Shown: positions 37,215 to 47,739, counted from the stretch's first letter. The stretch: DNA of 64,000 nucleotides from Vibrio atlanticus (GCF_024347315.1 NZ_AP025460.1:2976001-3040000); one strand, 5' to 3'. Notes: a model not told the origin generated them from the sequence alone. Program-made: numbers and translations.

Positions 37215-38468
37215 CTACTCACCATTATCAAAAAAGTAAGATAAACGAGCCCTAGGGTTTAGATATTCTCTAACTTGCTCCGGTAACTTGCTTGGATGTA
37301 CTGCATTGACAATTTTTATCTCTTTAGTAAATAGGTCAATGATCGGGGCTTGGGTTCTTGGAACGCTAGGATCATAGATCAGTACGTTCGGATAAAGCAT
37401 ATGTTTGGCATTAACCGAAATCACGATTCCAATTGATTCATTGGAAAGCTGCACGACAGTACCCGGCGGATAGACTCCCATGAACTTAACCAATAGACTC
37501 AAATTATCCTGACTATATAGATGTTTGCAGTTCTTATATAAGTGGGACAATGCCAAGTATGGGATCATTTGTTGAGATTGCGCTTTACCATGACAAAGAT
37601 TATCGAATGCGTTAGCCACTGAAACTATTTTGGTAAGTTCATCTATCTCTTCTTCTTTTAAGCCTTCAGGATAACCAGAGCCATCATTCATTTCATGATG
37701 TTGAACGATGACTTTTTTGGCACTTTCAGGAAAGTCATCAATTCCAGAGACAATATCAGCACCATATTTCGTATGAAGTTTTAGGTAATTCTCTTCCGGT
37801 GCTGTCAGCGTACTCTGCTTTCTAAGTATTGCAGCTGGTATTTTGATCTTTCCTACATCATGGAACAACGCAGCAAAAGAAAGCGCTTTCAATTGTTGAG
37901 TATTGTAGCCTTTAGCTTTACCTATCATTAACGCAACGACAGAGACATTTAATGTATGAAAGTAAATGTCTTCAAAATCAGCTTTAGCATTCATAAGATG
38001 TAAGGTTACGCTATCGTCACTTGCCAGTATTTCAACAATATCATCAACTAGACTTTTAACCTCTCCTACCGCATCTATAGGTCGGTTACGAATTTTTGTC
38101 ATTACTGAACGCATTCGAGCAAGCGAGCGCTCGAACTCTTTCTCACAATGACTGACTCTACGACGGTAAGAGCTTAGGGTTTCGATACGTTCATGCTTAT
38201 CTTTCCACATCCTTTCAGTTTCAAGGCTTATCTGTAGATCTGAATCGGCCCCTTTCTCTATCTCGTGATTAGAAGGTAAAGGTGCAGTATCGCTTTGACT
38301 TAGATTTATATAGACATGCTTAATCCCAAGATGCCGAATTATTTTCACTTGAGCGTCATCTTTTATTTTGAAGCTGTTGAATAAAAATGGGTGTTCATTC
38401 CATTTTAGGGGGAGTCGTATATGTAGGCCGGGCTGGATGCGATCTACAGTAATCTTTATGCTGCCCAT
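37215..38468 (-). CDS. HD-GYP domain cyclic-di-GMP phosphodiesterase with DUF3391
   Basis: A 417-residue cytoplasmic protein. An N-terminal DUF3391 domain (about residues 1-130; VDRIQPGLHIRLPLKW) precedes an HD-GYP domain. The metal-binding HD lies in ALFHDVGKIKIP near 208, and the signature HHEMNDGSGYPEGL near 262 retains the family's HHE and GYP residues. Proteins with this layout hydrolyse c-di-GMP and so affect motility and biofilm. It is monocistronic, with its 3' end close to the rRNA promoter region. Confidence 0.92.
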   Translation of the reverse strand: MGSIKITVDRIQPGLHIRLPLKWNEHPFLFNSFKIKDDAQVKIIRHLGIKHVYINLSQSDTAPLPSNHEIEKGADSDLQISLETERMWKDKHERIETLSSYRRRVSHCEKEFERSLARMRSVMTKIRNRPIDAVGEVKSLVDDIVEILASDDSVTLHLMNAKADFEDIYFHTLNVSVVALMIGKAKGYNTQQLKALSFAALFHDVGKIKIPAAILRKQSTLTAPEENYLKLHTKYGADIVSGIDDFPESAKKVIVQHHEMNDGSGYPEGLKEEEIDELTKIVSVANAFDNLCHGKAQSQQMIPYLALSHLYKNCKHLYSQDNLSLLVKFMGVYPPGTVVQLSNESIGIVISVNAKHMLYPNVLIYDPSVPRTQAPIIDLFTKEIKIVNAVHPSKLPEQVREYLNPRARLSYFFDNGE

Positions 38469-38549
38469 ATTTATATAATATTGATTAATAATCTATATTT
38501 ATAATTCTAATAAAACCACACGGGAATTTCACTATCCAATTTCACAGGT

Positions 38550-38957
38550 TCAACTAAAAGAATCACAATGTACCATCCAACGAATACCGAACTTATCTTC
38601 CACTTTACCAAATCTAGCGCCCCAAAACGTATCTGCGAGTGGCGTCATTATTCGCCCCCCTTGTTTAAGCTTCTCAAAAATTTTCTCTTGAGTCGCGGTA
38701 TCCTCTGTAACCAAGGAAAGTGCCAGATTGTTCCCTTCAAGTTCTTTAGCTTTAACGCCATCAGACATCATGAGCTTCATACCAAATGCTTCGAATTCAG
38801 CGTGCATAACCCAACTAGGTTGTGCCCCCTCTATTACCTGAGGAGCATCACTAAAGAGTTGCTTCGATAAAACAACACCACCAAAGCATTTATGATAAAA
38901 ATCTAACGCTTCACTACAACGACCATCAAAAAACAAGTAAGGGGTTACTGTCAGCAT
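38550..38957 (-). CDS. VOC superfamily protein (PhnB/glyoxalase-like)
   Basis: A 135-residue protein with the PhnB-like start MLTVTPYLFFDGRCSEALDFYHKCFGG and the C-terminal DTFWGARFGKVEDKFGIRWM. Both are typical of PhnB/3-demethylubiquinone-methyltransferase-like VOC proteins. Substrate unknown. The AGGAGA site six bases upstream of ATG 38957 decides the start over an upstream in-frame ATG at 38993. Confidence 0.85.
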   Translation of the reverse strand: MLTVTPYLFFDGRCSEALDFYHKCFGGVVLSKQLFSDAPQVIEGAQPSWVMHAEFEAFGMKLMMSDGVKAKELEGNNLALSLVTEDTATQEKIFEKLKQGGRIMTPLADTFWGARFGKVEDKFGIRWMVHCDSFS

Positions 38958-39164
38958 ATGTTTCTCCTCTATTAGTCCTTTAAACATAGACAATAGACGT
39001 GAGAATGACAGATAACATTCTGATTTAAGATAATTAATTTACTAAGGAATCGCATTACGAACGTAAACGGTAATATTTTGGAATGGCACAATAAGAACTG
39101 ACTGATTGGACAGGCGTTCCTGCCGCTACTACGAAGGCAACGCTTTCTATTCTCCAGATACAAC

Positions 39165-39190
39165 AAAGCCCCGACTTGAGTCGAGGCTTT
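39165..39190 (-). terminator. Distal terminator of the tRNA-Leu repeat unit
   Basis: AAAGCCCCGAC and GTCGAGGCTTT form an 11-position stem with one mismatch over a 4-base loop, downstream (minus strand) of the tRNA 3'-end copy. Confidence 0.7.
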
Positions 39191-39202
39191 GTCATTTAAA
39201 TA

Positions 39203-39240
39203 TGGTACCGGTAGGCGACTTGACTGGGCTTGCATCCAAG
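39203..39240 (-). repeat. Partial copy of the tRNA-Leu 3' end
   Basis: On the minus strand the copy ends GCCTACCGGTACCA, identical to the last 14 bases of tRNA-Leu, preceded by TCAAGTC from the T arm. Upstream of these a GGCTTG/CAAGCC hairpin replaces the rest of the tRNA. It lies 112 bases downstream of the true 3' end. Confidence 0.8.
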
Positions 39241-39282
39241 CCGACACGCTGGGTTAGGAATTCACAAACGCCCAAAACGACG

Positions 39283-39308
39283 AAAGGTCGCTATAAAAGC
39301 GACCTTTC
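39283..39308 (-). terminator. Proximal terminator after tRNA-Leu
   Basis: AAAGGTCGCT and AGCGACCTTT form a 10-bp stem just after the CCA end. It is followed on the minus strand by CGTCGTTTT. Confidence 0.8.
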
Positions 39309-39314
39309 TATGTT

Positions 39315-39399
39315 TGGTACCGGTAGGCGGACTTGAACCGCCACGCCCGAAGGCAACGGATTTTGAATCCGTCGTGTATACCAATTTCACCATACCGGC
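39315..39399 (-). tRNA. tRNA-Leu (CAA)
   Basis: An 85-base class II tRNA with a long variable arm (TTGCCTTCGGGCGT region) and encoded CCA. The anticodon loop TTCAAAA gives CAA. Confidence 0.97.
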
Positions 39400-39433
39400 A
39401 TTATCTTGGGGCATTGCCCTTTCGATGTTTGGC

Positions 39434-39461
39434 ATTATACGTATGCGAACTGATGTGGCAA
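39434..39461 (-). promoter_or_regulatory. Promoter of tRNA-Leu
   Basis: Minus strand TTGCCA, 16-base spacer, TATAAT, about 34 bases upstream of the mature tRNA. Same elements as rRNA promoter P1 of operon 2. Confidence 0.75.
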
Positions 39462-39594
39462 GTATAAAAACTTGAATTTATGTGTGTTTGCCGATAATTT
39501 CGCCACTAAGTCATAAGCTGTGCGTCATGTCTCTTTTCACGCCAAGCCTTAGACTATATTCTGACGCCTAAATTTTTGAAGAAGTAATAACACC

Positions 39595-40071
39595 ATGACA
39601 TCAACAAACACAATGCCACCAGCAGGAGTAATGCGCCGATTTGGTGCCTTGTTCTATGACGCCCTTATCGTAATCGCTATTGAGATGCTGGCGGCTGGCG
39701 TCATTGTCGCTCTGCTGCATGCGCTCATGGCACTTGGCGTTTTTAACCATAGCGGTTATGCCGATGTTAGTGACTTCTTGAGCAACCACCCTATTTGGAG
39801 CCCTGCATATACCTTTTACTTAGTTGTAGTTTGGGTGTACTTCTTTGTGTTCTTTTGGACAAGAGCAGGTCAAACGCTAGGAATGCGAGCTTGGAAATTG
39901 CGCATTCAAAACAAAGATGGCTCCGCTATTACGGTAACCCAAGCGCTAATTCGCTTAGGAACTTCAGGATTTGGATTAGCAAACTTATGTGTTCCATTCG
40001 ATCCTCAGAAGCGTGGCTTTCACGACATCTGGGCGAAGACCGAAGTAGTAGTGCTACCACAAGCACGATAA
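39595..40071 (+). CDS. RDD family integral membrane protein
   Basis: A 158-residue protein with the RDD signature: an N-terminal arginine followed by the acidic FYDALIV in helix 1 (residues about 12-25), then about two further helices. The family's conserved segment GQTLGMRAWKLRIQN lies near residue 93. Some RDD proteins act in ion homeostasis, but this member's role is unknown. It is monocistronic and converges on lptG with a shared terminator. Confidence 0.88.
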   Translation: MTSTNTMPPAGVMRRFGALFYDALIVIAIEMLAAGVIVALLHALMALGVFNHSGYADVSDFLSNHPIWSPAYTFYLVVVWVYFFVFFWTRAGQTLGMRAWKLRIQNKDGSAITVTQALIRLGTSGFGLANLCVPFDPQKRGFHDIWAKTEVVVLPQAR

Positions 40072-40100
40072 CGCGATTAAACTTGCTACAGTCAAGATCA

Positions 40101-40129
40101 AAAAAGGAAGGCGTTATGCCTTCCTTTTT
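40101..40129. terminator. Bidirectional terminator between the RDD gene and lptG
   Basis: AAAAAGGAAGGC and GCCTTCCTTTTT form a 12-bp perfect stem with a 5-base loop. Confidence 0.92.
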
Positions 40130-40133
40130 CTAT

Positions 40134-41204
40134 TTACAGTTTCCGCCTCAAGAGCATGATGGCAATTCCGAAGAACACCACGCTAGGGGCTATCGCACCA
40201 AAGGCAGGTGGTATTTGATAAACCAAGCTGATTGGCCCAAAGAACTCACTGGATATATAGAAAGTAAAGCCAGCAATCACACCAGAGAGAATCCTTGCTC
40301 CCATGGTCACGCTACGTAAAGGACCAAAGATAAACGACAATGCCATCAACATCATCACCGCTATCGAAATAGGTTGAGTAATCTTCCTCCACAAAGCTAG
40401 CTCATAACGTGCTGCATCTTGCTCTGATGCTTTGAGATAAGAAACATAATCATACAAGCCACTTAACGAAAGCTCTTCCGGTTTCACCGTCACTATCGCG
40501 AGTTTGTCTGGAGCTAACGATGTTTCCCAAGAGAAAGTCGGTAAACTCTCTTTAGTGACCTGAATTTCATTCTCAAAAGAGGTGACCTCAACATCGCGCA
40601 TTGTCCAAACGTTGTCTCCAACGTAATCGACTTCTTTTGAGTATATGGCCGTTTTCAGAGCCTTGTTCTCATCATAGCGCCACATGTTCAAACCATAGAG
40701 CTTATCATCGTCTATTTTAACAATGAAAATGAAGTCATTGGCATCTCGAGCCCAAACACCGCTTTGAGTAGAGATAATACTACCACCAGCAACCGAGATG
40801 GTTCTTAAGTCACGAGCCATCTTCTGCGCTTGCGGAGCTCCCCACTGCCCAAGTAATGTCACTATCACCATTAACGGAATCGCAGTCTTAAGTACCGATA
40901 AACCAATATCTAACTTAGAGAAACCCGCGGCTTGCATAACCACAAGCTCAGAACTCGCAGCAAGCATACCAAGCCCAATCAATGCACCAAGCAATGCCGC
41001 CATTGGGAAGAACATTTCGATATCACGAGGAATACTCAATAAAACGAAATACAACGCTTGTAATAGATCGTATGTACCACGACCGACCTTCCGCAATTGC
41101 TCAACGTACTTGATAATTCCAGAGAGACCGACAAACGTCACCAATACCAGTGACGTGGTCGCGATGATGGTTCTGCCTATATATAAATCGAGAATCTTAA
41201 ACAC
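40134..41204 (-). CDS. lptG: LPS export permease LptG
   Basis: A 356-residue inner-membrane component of the LptB2FG transporter, which extracts lipopolysaccharide from the inner membrane. Start MFKILDLYIGRTIIATTSLVL. Three helices precede the periplasmic beta-jellyroll (about residues 125-265) and three follow. The order lptF-lptG, with three bases between, and divergence from pepA match E. coli. The partner lptC starts at the far right of this window. Confidence 0.95.
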   Translation of the reverse strand: MFKILDLYIGRTIIATTSLVLVTFVGLSGIIKYVEQLRKVGRGTYDLLQALYFVLLSIPRDIEMFFPMAALLGALIGLGMLAASSELVVMQAAGFSKLDIGLSVLKTAIPLMVIVTLLGQWGAPQAQKMARDLRTISVAGGSIISTQSGVWARDANDFIFIVKIDDDKLYGLNMWRYDENKALKTAIYSKEVDYVGDNVWTMRDVEVTSFENEIQVTKESLPTFSWETSLAPDKLAIVTVKPEELSLSGLYDYVSYLKASEQDAARYELALWRKITQPISIAVMMLMALSFIFGPLRSVTMGARILSGVIAGFTFYISSEFFGPISLVYQIPPAFGAIAPSVVFFGIAIMLLRRKL

Positions 41205-41207
41205 GGC

Positions 41208-42314
41208 TTAAGCCAACCTCTTATTCTTGAATTTTTCTTTCAAACGCCTAACAGGCACACTATCCATAAAGTTGGCACCAATCGCGACAAACAATAATAA
41301 TGCATTGATTGGCCACATGCCTATTGCAGCAGGAATGTCCCCTTCTTCAATTGAAGATTTGGTTGCACTGATTGCCAAGAAGTAAGTCAAATAAATCAGG
41401 ATTGCCGGACCTATTTTTGCAAAACGACCTTGTCGTGGATTAACGGCTGACAGCGGTACAACGAGCATAGTCAACAATGGGATACACAACACCAGTGACA
41501 TGCGCCACTGCAATTCAGCCTTGGCACGATTATCTTGATTTCCAATAAGATCAATAGTTGGAATCGCTTCCCACTCTCGACCTTTCTTCTCTACTTCACG
41601 CTGACCAATTAAGCCTTCATACTCTTCAAAGTGCGTCACTCTATAATCAAGGCGAGAAGGCACTCCTTCATGACGAGTACCATCGTACATCACAATAACT
41701 TGGCGGCCATCGCTCAATTCTTTTACGTCTCCCGACTTAGAGAACATCACACTAGGAAGCACTGAGTCACGAGGTCGCATTTGAGAAACGAACACATTGT
41801 CTAATTGATTACCATCGATACCCTCTATAAACACAACTGAAGAACCATCGGGAGTCCTTGCAAATTTGCCTTTGGGTAGTAAATCGACGCTGTTCTCTGC
41901 AGCTACTTCCTCATACATTTGTTCTACTTTATCTTGTGACCACGGAGACAGCCAAAAGGAGTTAAAAGCAGCGACAGTTGCGGTAATCAACGCCAGATAA
42001 AGTGCTGATTGGATGAGGAATTTATTGCCAATACCCGTAGCATTCATCACCACAATCTCACTTTCGGCATAAAGGCGGCCAAAAGTCAGCAAAATGCCAA
42101 TATAGATACTAAGTGGAAGCATCAAGAGCCCCATCGCTGGCATATTTAGACCCACGATCGATAATACAAGGCTTGCTGGAATATCACCATCAGAGGCGTC
42201 GGCTAAAACACTGATGAACTTTTGGCTGAGAAACACGAGAAAGAGAACAAAAAATATCGCAAATTGGCTCTTGATTGTCTCTCGGATCAAATATCTAACA
42301 ATAATCACGCTCAA
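41208..42314 (-). CDS. lptF: LPS export permease LptF
   Basis: A 368-residue paralogue and partner of LptG. It has N-terminal helices with MGLLMLPLSIYIGILLTFGRLYAESEIVVM near residue 55, a periplasmic domain in the middle, and three C-terminal helices including LVVPLSAVNPRQGRFAKIGPAI near 283. It is first in the lptFG operon and divergent from pepA. Confidence 0.95.
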   Translation of the reverse strand: MSVIIVRYLIRETIKSQFAIFFVLFLVFLSQKFISVLADASDGDIPASLVLSIVGLNMPAMGLLMLPLSIYIGILLTFGRLYAESEIVVMNATGIGNKFLIQSALYLALITATVAAFNSFWLSPWSQDKVEQMYEEVAAENSVDLLPKGKFARTPDGSSVVFIEGIDGNQLDNVFVSQMRPRDSVLPSVMFSKSGDVKELSDGRQVIVMYDGTRHEGVPSRLDYRVTHFEEYEGLIGQREVEKKGREWEAIPTIDLIGNQDNRAKAELQWRMSLVLCIPLLTMLVVPLSAVNPRQGRFAKIGPAILIYLTYFLAISATKSSIEEGDIPAAIGMWPINALLLFVAIGANFMDSVPVRRLKEKFKNKRLA

Positions 42315-42499
42315 ATTACCTATACAAAACTTGTTTTTTTGATTGAATCACTATAATTTCCCGTTGAACCTTTTATTTTTTAAATTTTTAGCTAAGTGTT
42401 AACGTTCTTCTTTAAGGTCAGTTCCATTATAGGATCCAACAAGTAAGAACCCATTATCCAACATTTAGTTCGATTTGTCTTCAGGATGTAGGAGTACGC

Positions 42500-44020
42500 A
42501 TGGAGTTCAGTGTAAAAAGTGGCAGCCCAGAGAAACAGCGCAGCGCATGTATCGTTGTCGGTGTATTCGAACCGCGCCGCCTTTCTCCAGTAGCCGAGCA
42601 GTTAGATAAGATTAGCGATGGCTATATTAGTTCACTGCTTCGTCGCGGTGATCTAGAGGGTAAACCTGGCCAGATGCTACTACTGCATCAAGTACCTGGT
42701 GTACTTTCAGAACGTGTTCTGCTTGTAGGCTGCGGTAAAGAACGTGAGCTAGGCGAGCGTCAATATAAAGAAATTATCCAAAAAACCATCAGCACACTAA
42801 ACGAAACGGGTTCTATGGAAGCAGTATGTTTCCTGACTGAACTGCACGTTAAAGGTCGTGATACTTACTGGAAAGTTCGCCAAGCAGTAGAAGCGACTAA
42901 AGATGGCCTTTACACTTTTGATCAATTCAAGAGTAATAAACCAGAGACTCGTCGTCCACTACGTAAACTGGTATTCAACGTACCAACTCGTCGTGAATTG
43001 AGCCTTGGTGAGAAAGCAATCTCTCACGGTCTTGCGATAGCTTCAGGTGTGAAAGCGTCTAAAGATCTAGGCAACATGCCACCTAACATCGCAAATCCTG
43101 CTTACCTTGCTTCTCAAGCTCGTCGCTTGGCCGATGATTACGAGACAGTGAAAACTAAGATCATTGGCGAAGAAGAGATGGAAAAGCTGGGTATGACTTC
43201 ATACTTAGCGGTAGGCCGTGGTTCTAAGAACGAATCTATGATGTCTATCATGGAATATAAAGGTGCTGCTGACCCAGATGCAAAACCGATTGTTCTAGTC
43301 GGTAAAGGTCTTACTTTCGATTCAGGCGGTATTTCGCTTAAGCCTGGTGAAGGTATGGATGAGATGAAGTACGACATGTGTGGTGCGGCTTCTGTATTCG
43401 GTACAATGAAGGCACTAGCTAAACTGAACCTACCGATTAATGTAGTTGGTATCCTAGCAGGTTGTGAAAACATGCCAGGCAGCAATGCTTACCGTCCAGG
43501 TGATATCCTAACGACCATGTCAGGCCAAACAGTTGAAGTGTTAAACACGGATGCTGAAGGTCGCTTGGTTCTATGTGATGCGCTTACTTACGTTGAACGC
43601 TTTGAACCAGACTGTGTTGTCGATGTAGCAACACTCACTGGCGCGTGTGTGATGGCGTTAGGTCACCACATCAGTGCTGTACTGTCTAATCACAACCCAC
43701 TATCTCACGAGTTAGTGAATGCTTCTGAGCAAGCAAGTGACAGAGCATGGCGCATGCCAATGGCCGATGAATACCATGAGCAACTAACGAGTCCATTTGC
43801 AGATATGGCAAATATCGGTGGCCGACCTGCTGGTACAATCACAGCAGCATGTTTCTTATCTAAATTTGCTAAAAAGTACCACTGGGCACACATTGACAGT
43901 GCCGGCACAGCTTGGAAGTCAGGCGCAGCGAAAGGCTCGACAGGTCGTCCTGTCTCAATGCTAGTCCAATTCTTATTGAACCGCAGCGGCCATGAGACTG
44001 AAGAGCAATCTTCAAAATAA
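42500..44020 (+). CDS. pepA: Leucyl aminopeptidase PepA
   Basis: A 506-residue M17 di-metal aminopeptidase. In E. coli it also acts as a DNA-binding architectural factor in Xer recombination and carAB regulation. The signature [14 protein letters not shown] near residue 351 carries metal and catalytic residues, and [15 protein letters not shown] near 273 the metal-binding lysine and aspartate. A TAGGAG site precedes the start. It leads the pepA-holC-valS cluster. Confidence 0.97.
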   Translation: MEFSVKSGSPEKQRSACIVVGVFEPRRLSPVAEQLDKISDGYISSLLRRGDLEGKPGQMLLLHQVPGVLSERVLLVGCGKERELGERQYKEIIQKTISTLNETGSMEAVCFLTELHVKGRDTYWKVRQAVEATKDGLYTFDQFKSNKPETRRPLRKLVFNVPTRRELSLGEKAISHGLAIASGVKASKDLGNMPPNIANPAYLASQARRLADDYETVKTKIIGEEEMEKLGMTSYLAVGRGSKNESMMSIMEYKGAADPDAKPIVLVGKGLTFDSGGISLKPGEGMDEMKYDMCGAASVFGTMKALAKLNLPINVVGILAGCENMPGSNAYRPGDILTTMSGQTVEVLNTDAEGRLVLCDALTYVERFEPDCVVDVATLTGACVMALGHHISAVLSNHNPLSHELVNASEQASDRAWRMPMADEYHEQLTSPFADMANIGGRPAGTITAACFLSKFAKKYHWAHIDSAGTAWKSGAAKGSTGRPVSMLVQFLLNRSGHETEEQSSK

Positions 44021-44023
44021 TAG

Positions 44024-44046
44024 AAAGGGCCTACGGGCCCTTTTTT
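44024..44046 (+). terminator. Terminator after pepA
   Basis: AAAGGGCC and GGCCCTTT pair around TACG, followed by T residues. Confidence 0.88.
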
Positions 44047-44119
44047 AATAAGCGTTATTTGCTAGCTCCTGTTGACCAAGTATGATTGGTTTCCACGATT
44101 CCAAGTTCGAGTATTCAGT

Positions 44120-44569
44120 ATGCAGACTGCCACATTTTACATTGTGTCTTCAGACAGCCCACAAGCCGGCGAAGAGGGTTTTGCTCACTACGTGTTGTTT
44201 CTTGCTCAGCATTTTGCAAAACAAGGCGCTAAACTTTATCTCAACTGTAACGATAAAGTTCATGCTGAGCGTATCGCTGAAGTTTTTTGGCAGGTAGAGC
44301 CTACTGGATTTATCGCGCACAACTTGGTTGGCGAAGGTCCAAAATATTCAACGAATATTGAGATAGGCCATCAAGGAGTCAAACCTAATTGGAACCGCCA
44401 ATTGGTAATAAATCTGGCCGATAATCATACAACCTTTGCGAACGCCTTTGCTCAGGTGATAGACTTCGTTCCTTGCGAAGAAAAAGCTAAGCAACTCGCT
44501 CGAGAAAGGTATAAAATTTACCGTCAGGCTGGATATCAGCTACAAACTATCGAGATTCAACATCCATAG
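44120..44569 (+). CDS. holC: DNA polymerase III chi subunit
   Basis: A 149-residue clamp-loader accessory subunit that links the polymerase holoenzyme to single-stranded-DNA-binding protein. Family-like segments are GAKLYLNCNDKVHAERIAE, HNLVGEGPKYSTNIEIG, and the C-terminal CEEKAKQLARERYKIYRQAGYQ. ATG 44120 gives the family start MQTATFYIV. The in-frame TTG at 44072 would add 16 atypical residues. It lies between pepA and valS, as in E. coli. Confidence 0.93.
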   Translation: MQTATFYIVSSDSPQAGEEGFAHYVLFLAQHFAKQGAKLYLNCNDKVHAERIAEVFWQVEPTGFIAHNLVGEGPKYSTNIEIGHQGVKPNWNRQLVINLADNHTTFANAFAQVIDFVPCEEKAKQLARERYKIYRQAGYQLQTIEIQHP

Positions 44570-44570
44570 T

Positions 44571-44635
44571 CAAACCTCATAGTTAAAGCTATCTTTGGAT
44601 TTAGATTCAAGAAGCTTCACTTATGAAGTTTGACC
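44571..44635 (+). other. Potential alternative RNA hairpins before valS
   Basis: A local stem AAGCTTCA/TGAAGTTT (44612-44631) competes with a longer pairing between 44569-44582 and 44621-44634 (12 of 13 positions pair). No T run follows. The role is unproven. Confidence 0.35.
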
Positions 44636-44672
44636 ACGATTAACCATTCACAGTATCCGTTATAAGAGCACT

Positions 44673-47561
44673 ATGGAAAAGACATACAACCCAACATCAA
44701 TCGAACAAGCTCTGTATAAGACTTGGGAAGAGAAAGGCTACTTTAAGCCACACGGTGACACATCAAAAGAAGCTTACAGCATCATGATCCCGCCACCGAA
44801 CGTCACTGGTAGCCTACACATGGGTCACGCGTTCCAAGATACGATCATGGATACACTTATCCGTGCTCAACGTATGAAAGGCAAAAACACGCTTTGGCAA
44901 GTGGGTACTGACCACGCTGGTATCGCAACTCAAATGGTTGTTGAGCGTAAGATCGCTGCTGAAGAAGGCAAAACAAAACACGACTACGGCCGTGAAGCTT
45001 TCATCGACAAGATCTGGGAATGGAAAGGCGAATCAGGTGGCACGATCACTCAACAACTTCGTCGTCTTGGTGCATCTGTAGACTGGGATCGTGAGCGATT
45101 CACTATGGATGACGGCCTATCAGCTGCGACTCAAGAAGTATTTGTTCGCCTATACGAAGAAGACCTAATCTATCGTGGTAAGCGTCTAGTAAACTGGGAT
45201 CCTAAACTGCACACTGCAATTTCTGATCTTGAAGTTGAAAACAAAGACAAAAAAGGTTTCATGTGGCACTTCCGCTACCCACTAGCGAATGGTGTTAAAA
45301 CCGCTGATGGCAAAGACTACATTGTCGTTGCAACTACACGTCCTGAAACCATGCTTGGTGATACAGGCGTTGCAGTTAACCCTGAAGATCCTCGCTACAA
45401 AGATCTTATCGGCAAAGAAATCCTGCTTCCTATCGTAAATCGTCTTATCCCTATCGTAGGTGATGAGCACGCTGACATGGATAAAGGCACGGGTTGTGTG
45501 AAAATCACGCCAGCTCATGACTTTAACGATTACGAAGTGGGCAAGCGCCATAGCCTACCAATGATCAACATCCTAACGTTCAACGGTGATATCCGTGATG
45601 CGGCTGAAATCTTCACAACGAACGGTGAAGAAAGCGATGTGTACTCAACAGAGCTTCCAGAAAAATACCAAGGTATGGAGCGCTTTGCAGCTCGTCGTGC
45701 AACGGTTGCTGAATTTGAAGAGCTAGGCCTACTTGAAGAGATCAAAGATCACGATCTAACCGTTCCTTACGGTGACCGTGGTGGTGTGGTTATCGAACCA
45801 ATGCTGACTGACCAATGGTACGTGCGTACAGCGCCTCTTGCTGCTCCTGCTGTTAAAGCCGTTGAAGATGGTGAGATCCAATTCGTACCTAAGCAATACG
45901 AAAACATGTACTTCGCGTGGATGCGTGACGTGCAAGACTGGTGTATCTCTCGTCAACTTTGGTGGGGCCACCGTATCCCAGCATGGTACGACAACGATGG
46001 TAAAGTTTACGTAGGTCGCACTGAAGAAGAAGTTCGTGAAAAGAACAACCTTTCACCGGTAATTGTTCTTAAGCAAGACAACGACGTTCTTGATACATGG
46101 TTCTCTTCTGCACTTTGGACGTTCGGCACACAAGGCTGGCCTGAAGATACTGAAGCAATGAAAACATTCCACCCATCAGAAGTACTAGTATCTGGTTTTG
46201 ATATTATCTTCTTCTGGGTTGCTCGTATGATCATGATGACCATGCACTTCGTGAAAGACGAAGACGGCAAGGCTCAAGTACCTTTCAAAACAGTTTACAT
46301 GACGGGCCTTATCCGTGATGAAAACGGCGACAAGATGTCTAAATCGAAAGGTAACGTACTTGACCCTATCGATATGATTGACGGCATCGGCCTTGAAGAG
46401 CTAGTAGAAAAGCGTTGTGGCAACATGATGCAACCTAAACTGGCTGCTAAGATCGAAAAAGCAACACGTAAGACTTTCGAAGATGGTATCGAACCATACG
46501 GTACTGATGCACTGCGTTTCACTCTTGCTGCTATGGCTTCAACTGGCCGTGACATCAACTGGGACATGAAGCGTCTTGAAGGTTACCGTAACTTCTGTAA
46601 CAAGCTATGGAACGCAAGCCGTTACGTACTGATGAACACAGAAGAGCACGATTGTGGCATGTCACTGTCTGTTGAAGACCGTGCAAACATGGAATTCTCT
46701 CTAGCAGACAAGTGGATTGAATCTCAGTTTGAAGTTGCAGCGAAAGAATTTAACGCTCATCTAGACAACTACCGTCTAGACATGGCAGCAAACACGCTTT
46801 ACGAATTCATCTGGAACCAATTCTGTGACTGGTACCTAGAGCTAACTAAACCTGTTCTTTGGAAGGGTACTGAAGCTCAACAACAAGCGACTCGTTACAC
46901 GCTTATCACGGTTCTAGAGAAGACTCTGCGTCTTGCACACCCTGTTCTTCCTTACATCACTGAATCTATCTGGCAAAGCGTTATTCCGCTGATCGACGGC
47001 GTTGAAGGCCCTGATGCAGAAGAAAGAACAATCATGACTCAAGCGCTTCCTCAGTTTAATGAAGCTAACTTCAATGCTGAGATCGTTGACGATATCGAGT
47101 GGGTTAAAACTTTCATCACTGCTATCCGTAACCTACGTGCGGAATACGACATCGCCCCAAGCCAAGGCTTAGAAGTAATGATCAAAGTCGCTGATGAGAA
47201 AGATGCAGCTCGTATCGAAGCAAACAAGATCGTTCTTACTTCTCTAGCTAAGCTAGACGATATTAAAGTTCTAGCAGACGGCGAAGCGACTCCAGCTTGT
47301 GCAACCAAACTGGTTGGCAAATCTGAGCTGATGATCCCAATGGCGGGTCTTATCGACAAAGATGCTGAGCTTGCTCGTCTAGATAAAGAAGTAGCGAAGA
47401 CTCACGGTGAGATTAAGCGTATCGAAGGTAAACTAGGTAACGAAGGCTTCGTTGCTAAAGCACCTGAAGCGGTTATCGCGAAAGAGCGTGAAAAGCTTGA
47501 AGGCTACCAAGAAACTCTTGTTAAGCTTGAAGAGCAAAAAGCGACAATCGCTGCTCTTTAA
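44673..47561 (+). CDS. valS: Valyl-tRNA synthetase
   Basis: A 962-residue class Ia synthetase. [14 protein letters not shown] (HIGH motif) lies near residue 42, the editing domain with [11 protein letters not shown] near 220, and [12 protein letters not shown] near 555. It also has the anticodon-binding helical domain and the C-terminal coiled coil (residues about 890-955), ending near the typical family length. Confidence 0.97.
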   Translation: MEKTYNPTSIEQALYKTWEEKGYFKPHGDTSKEAYSIMIPPPNVTGSLHMGHAFQDTIMDTLIRAQRMKGKNTLWQVGTDHAGIATQMVVERKIAAEEGKTKHDYGREAFIDKIWEWKGESGGTITQQLRRLGASVDWDRERFTMDDGLSAATQEVFVRLYEEDLIYRGKRLVNWDPKLHTAISDLEVENKDKKGFMWHFRYPLANGVKTADGKDYIVVATTRPETMLGDTGVAVNPEDPRYKDLIGKEILLPIVNRLIPIVGDEHADMDKGTGCVKITPAHDFNDYEVGKRHSLPMINILTFNGDIRDAAEIFTTNGEESDVYSTELPEKYQGMERFAARRATVAEFEELGLLEEIKDHDLTVPYGDRGGVVIEPMLTDQWYVRTAPLAAPAVKAVEDGEIQFVPKQYENMYFAWMRDVQDWCISRQLWWGHRIPAWYDNDGKVYVGRTEEEVREKNNLSPVIVLKQDNDVLDTWFSSALWTFGTQGWPEDTEAMKTFHPSEVLVSGFDIIFFWVARMIMMTMHFVKDEDGKAQVPFKTVYMTGLIRDENGDKMSKSKGNVLDPIDMIDGIGLEELVEKRCGNMMQPKLAAKIEKATRKTFEDGIEPYGTDALRFTLAAMASTGRDINWDMKRLEGYRNFCNKLWNASRYVLMNTEEHDCGMSLSVEDRANMEFSLADKWIESQFEVAAKEFNAHLDNYRLDMAANTLYEFIWNQFCDWYLELTKPVLWKGTEAQQQATRYTLITVLEKTLRLAHPVLPYITESIWQSVIPLIDGVEGPDAEERTIMTQALPQFNEANFNAEIVDDIEWVKTFITAIRNLRAEYDIAPSQGLEVMIKVADEKDAARIEANKIVLTSLAKLDDIKVLADGEATPACATKLVGKSELMIPMAGLIDKDAELARLDKEVAKTHGEIKRIEGKLGNEGFVAKAPEAVIAKEREKLEGYQETLVKLEEQKATIAAL

Positions 47562-47602
47562 AACTGAATGAACGAGGAGGTTTCGAACCTTCCGCTCTAG
47601 AC

Positions 47603-47635
47603 AAAAAGGTTGGCCTTCATGGTCAGCCTTTTTTT
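47603..47635 (+). terminator. Terminator after valS
   Basis: AAAAAGGTTGGCC and GGTCAGCCTTTTT pair with two G-T pairs over a 5-base loop, followed by a T run. Confidence 0.88.
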
Positions 47636-47724
47636 GTGCCCTAAGTTCCAGTCCAATCAGCCTCACTCCAGCTTATTGATAGCTTTTGCCTATCAAAACA
47701 ATCTTAACTTCCCATTAGATTTAA

Positions 47725-47739
47725 TGATAATAATTCTCA
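47725..47739 (+). promoter_or_regulatory. Probable Fur box upstream of the DUF2061 gene
   Basis: TGATAATAATTCTCA matches 14 of 15 positions of the 7-1-7 Fur consensus TGATAATnATTATCA. It lies 43 bases before the start codon, where it would overlap a promoter. This suggests iron repression. Confidence 0.65.

Larger units (their letters stand above)
38958..39314. other. Gene-free interval holding the tRNA-Leu downstream repeat unit
   Basis: The right half carries two hairpin terminators and a copy of the tRNA-Leu 3' end, listed separately. The left half (38958-39160) is AT-rich without features I can name. Confidence 0.6.
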
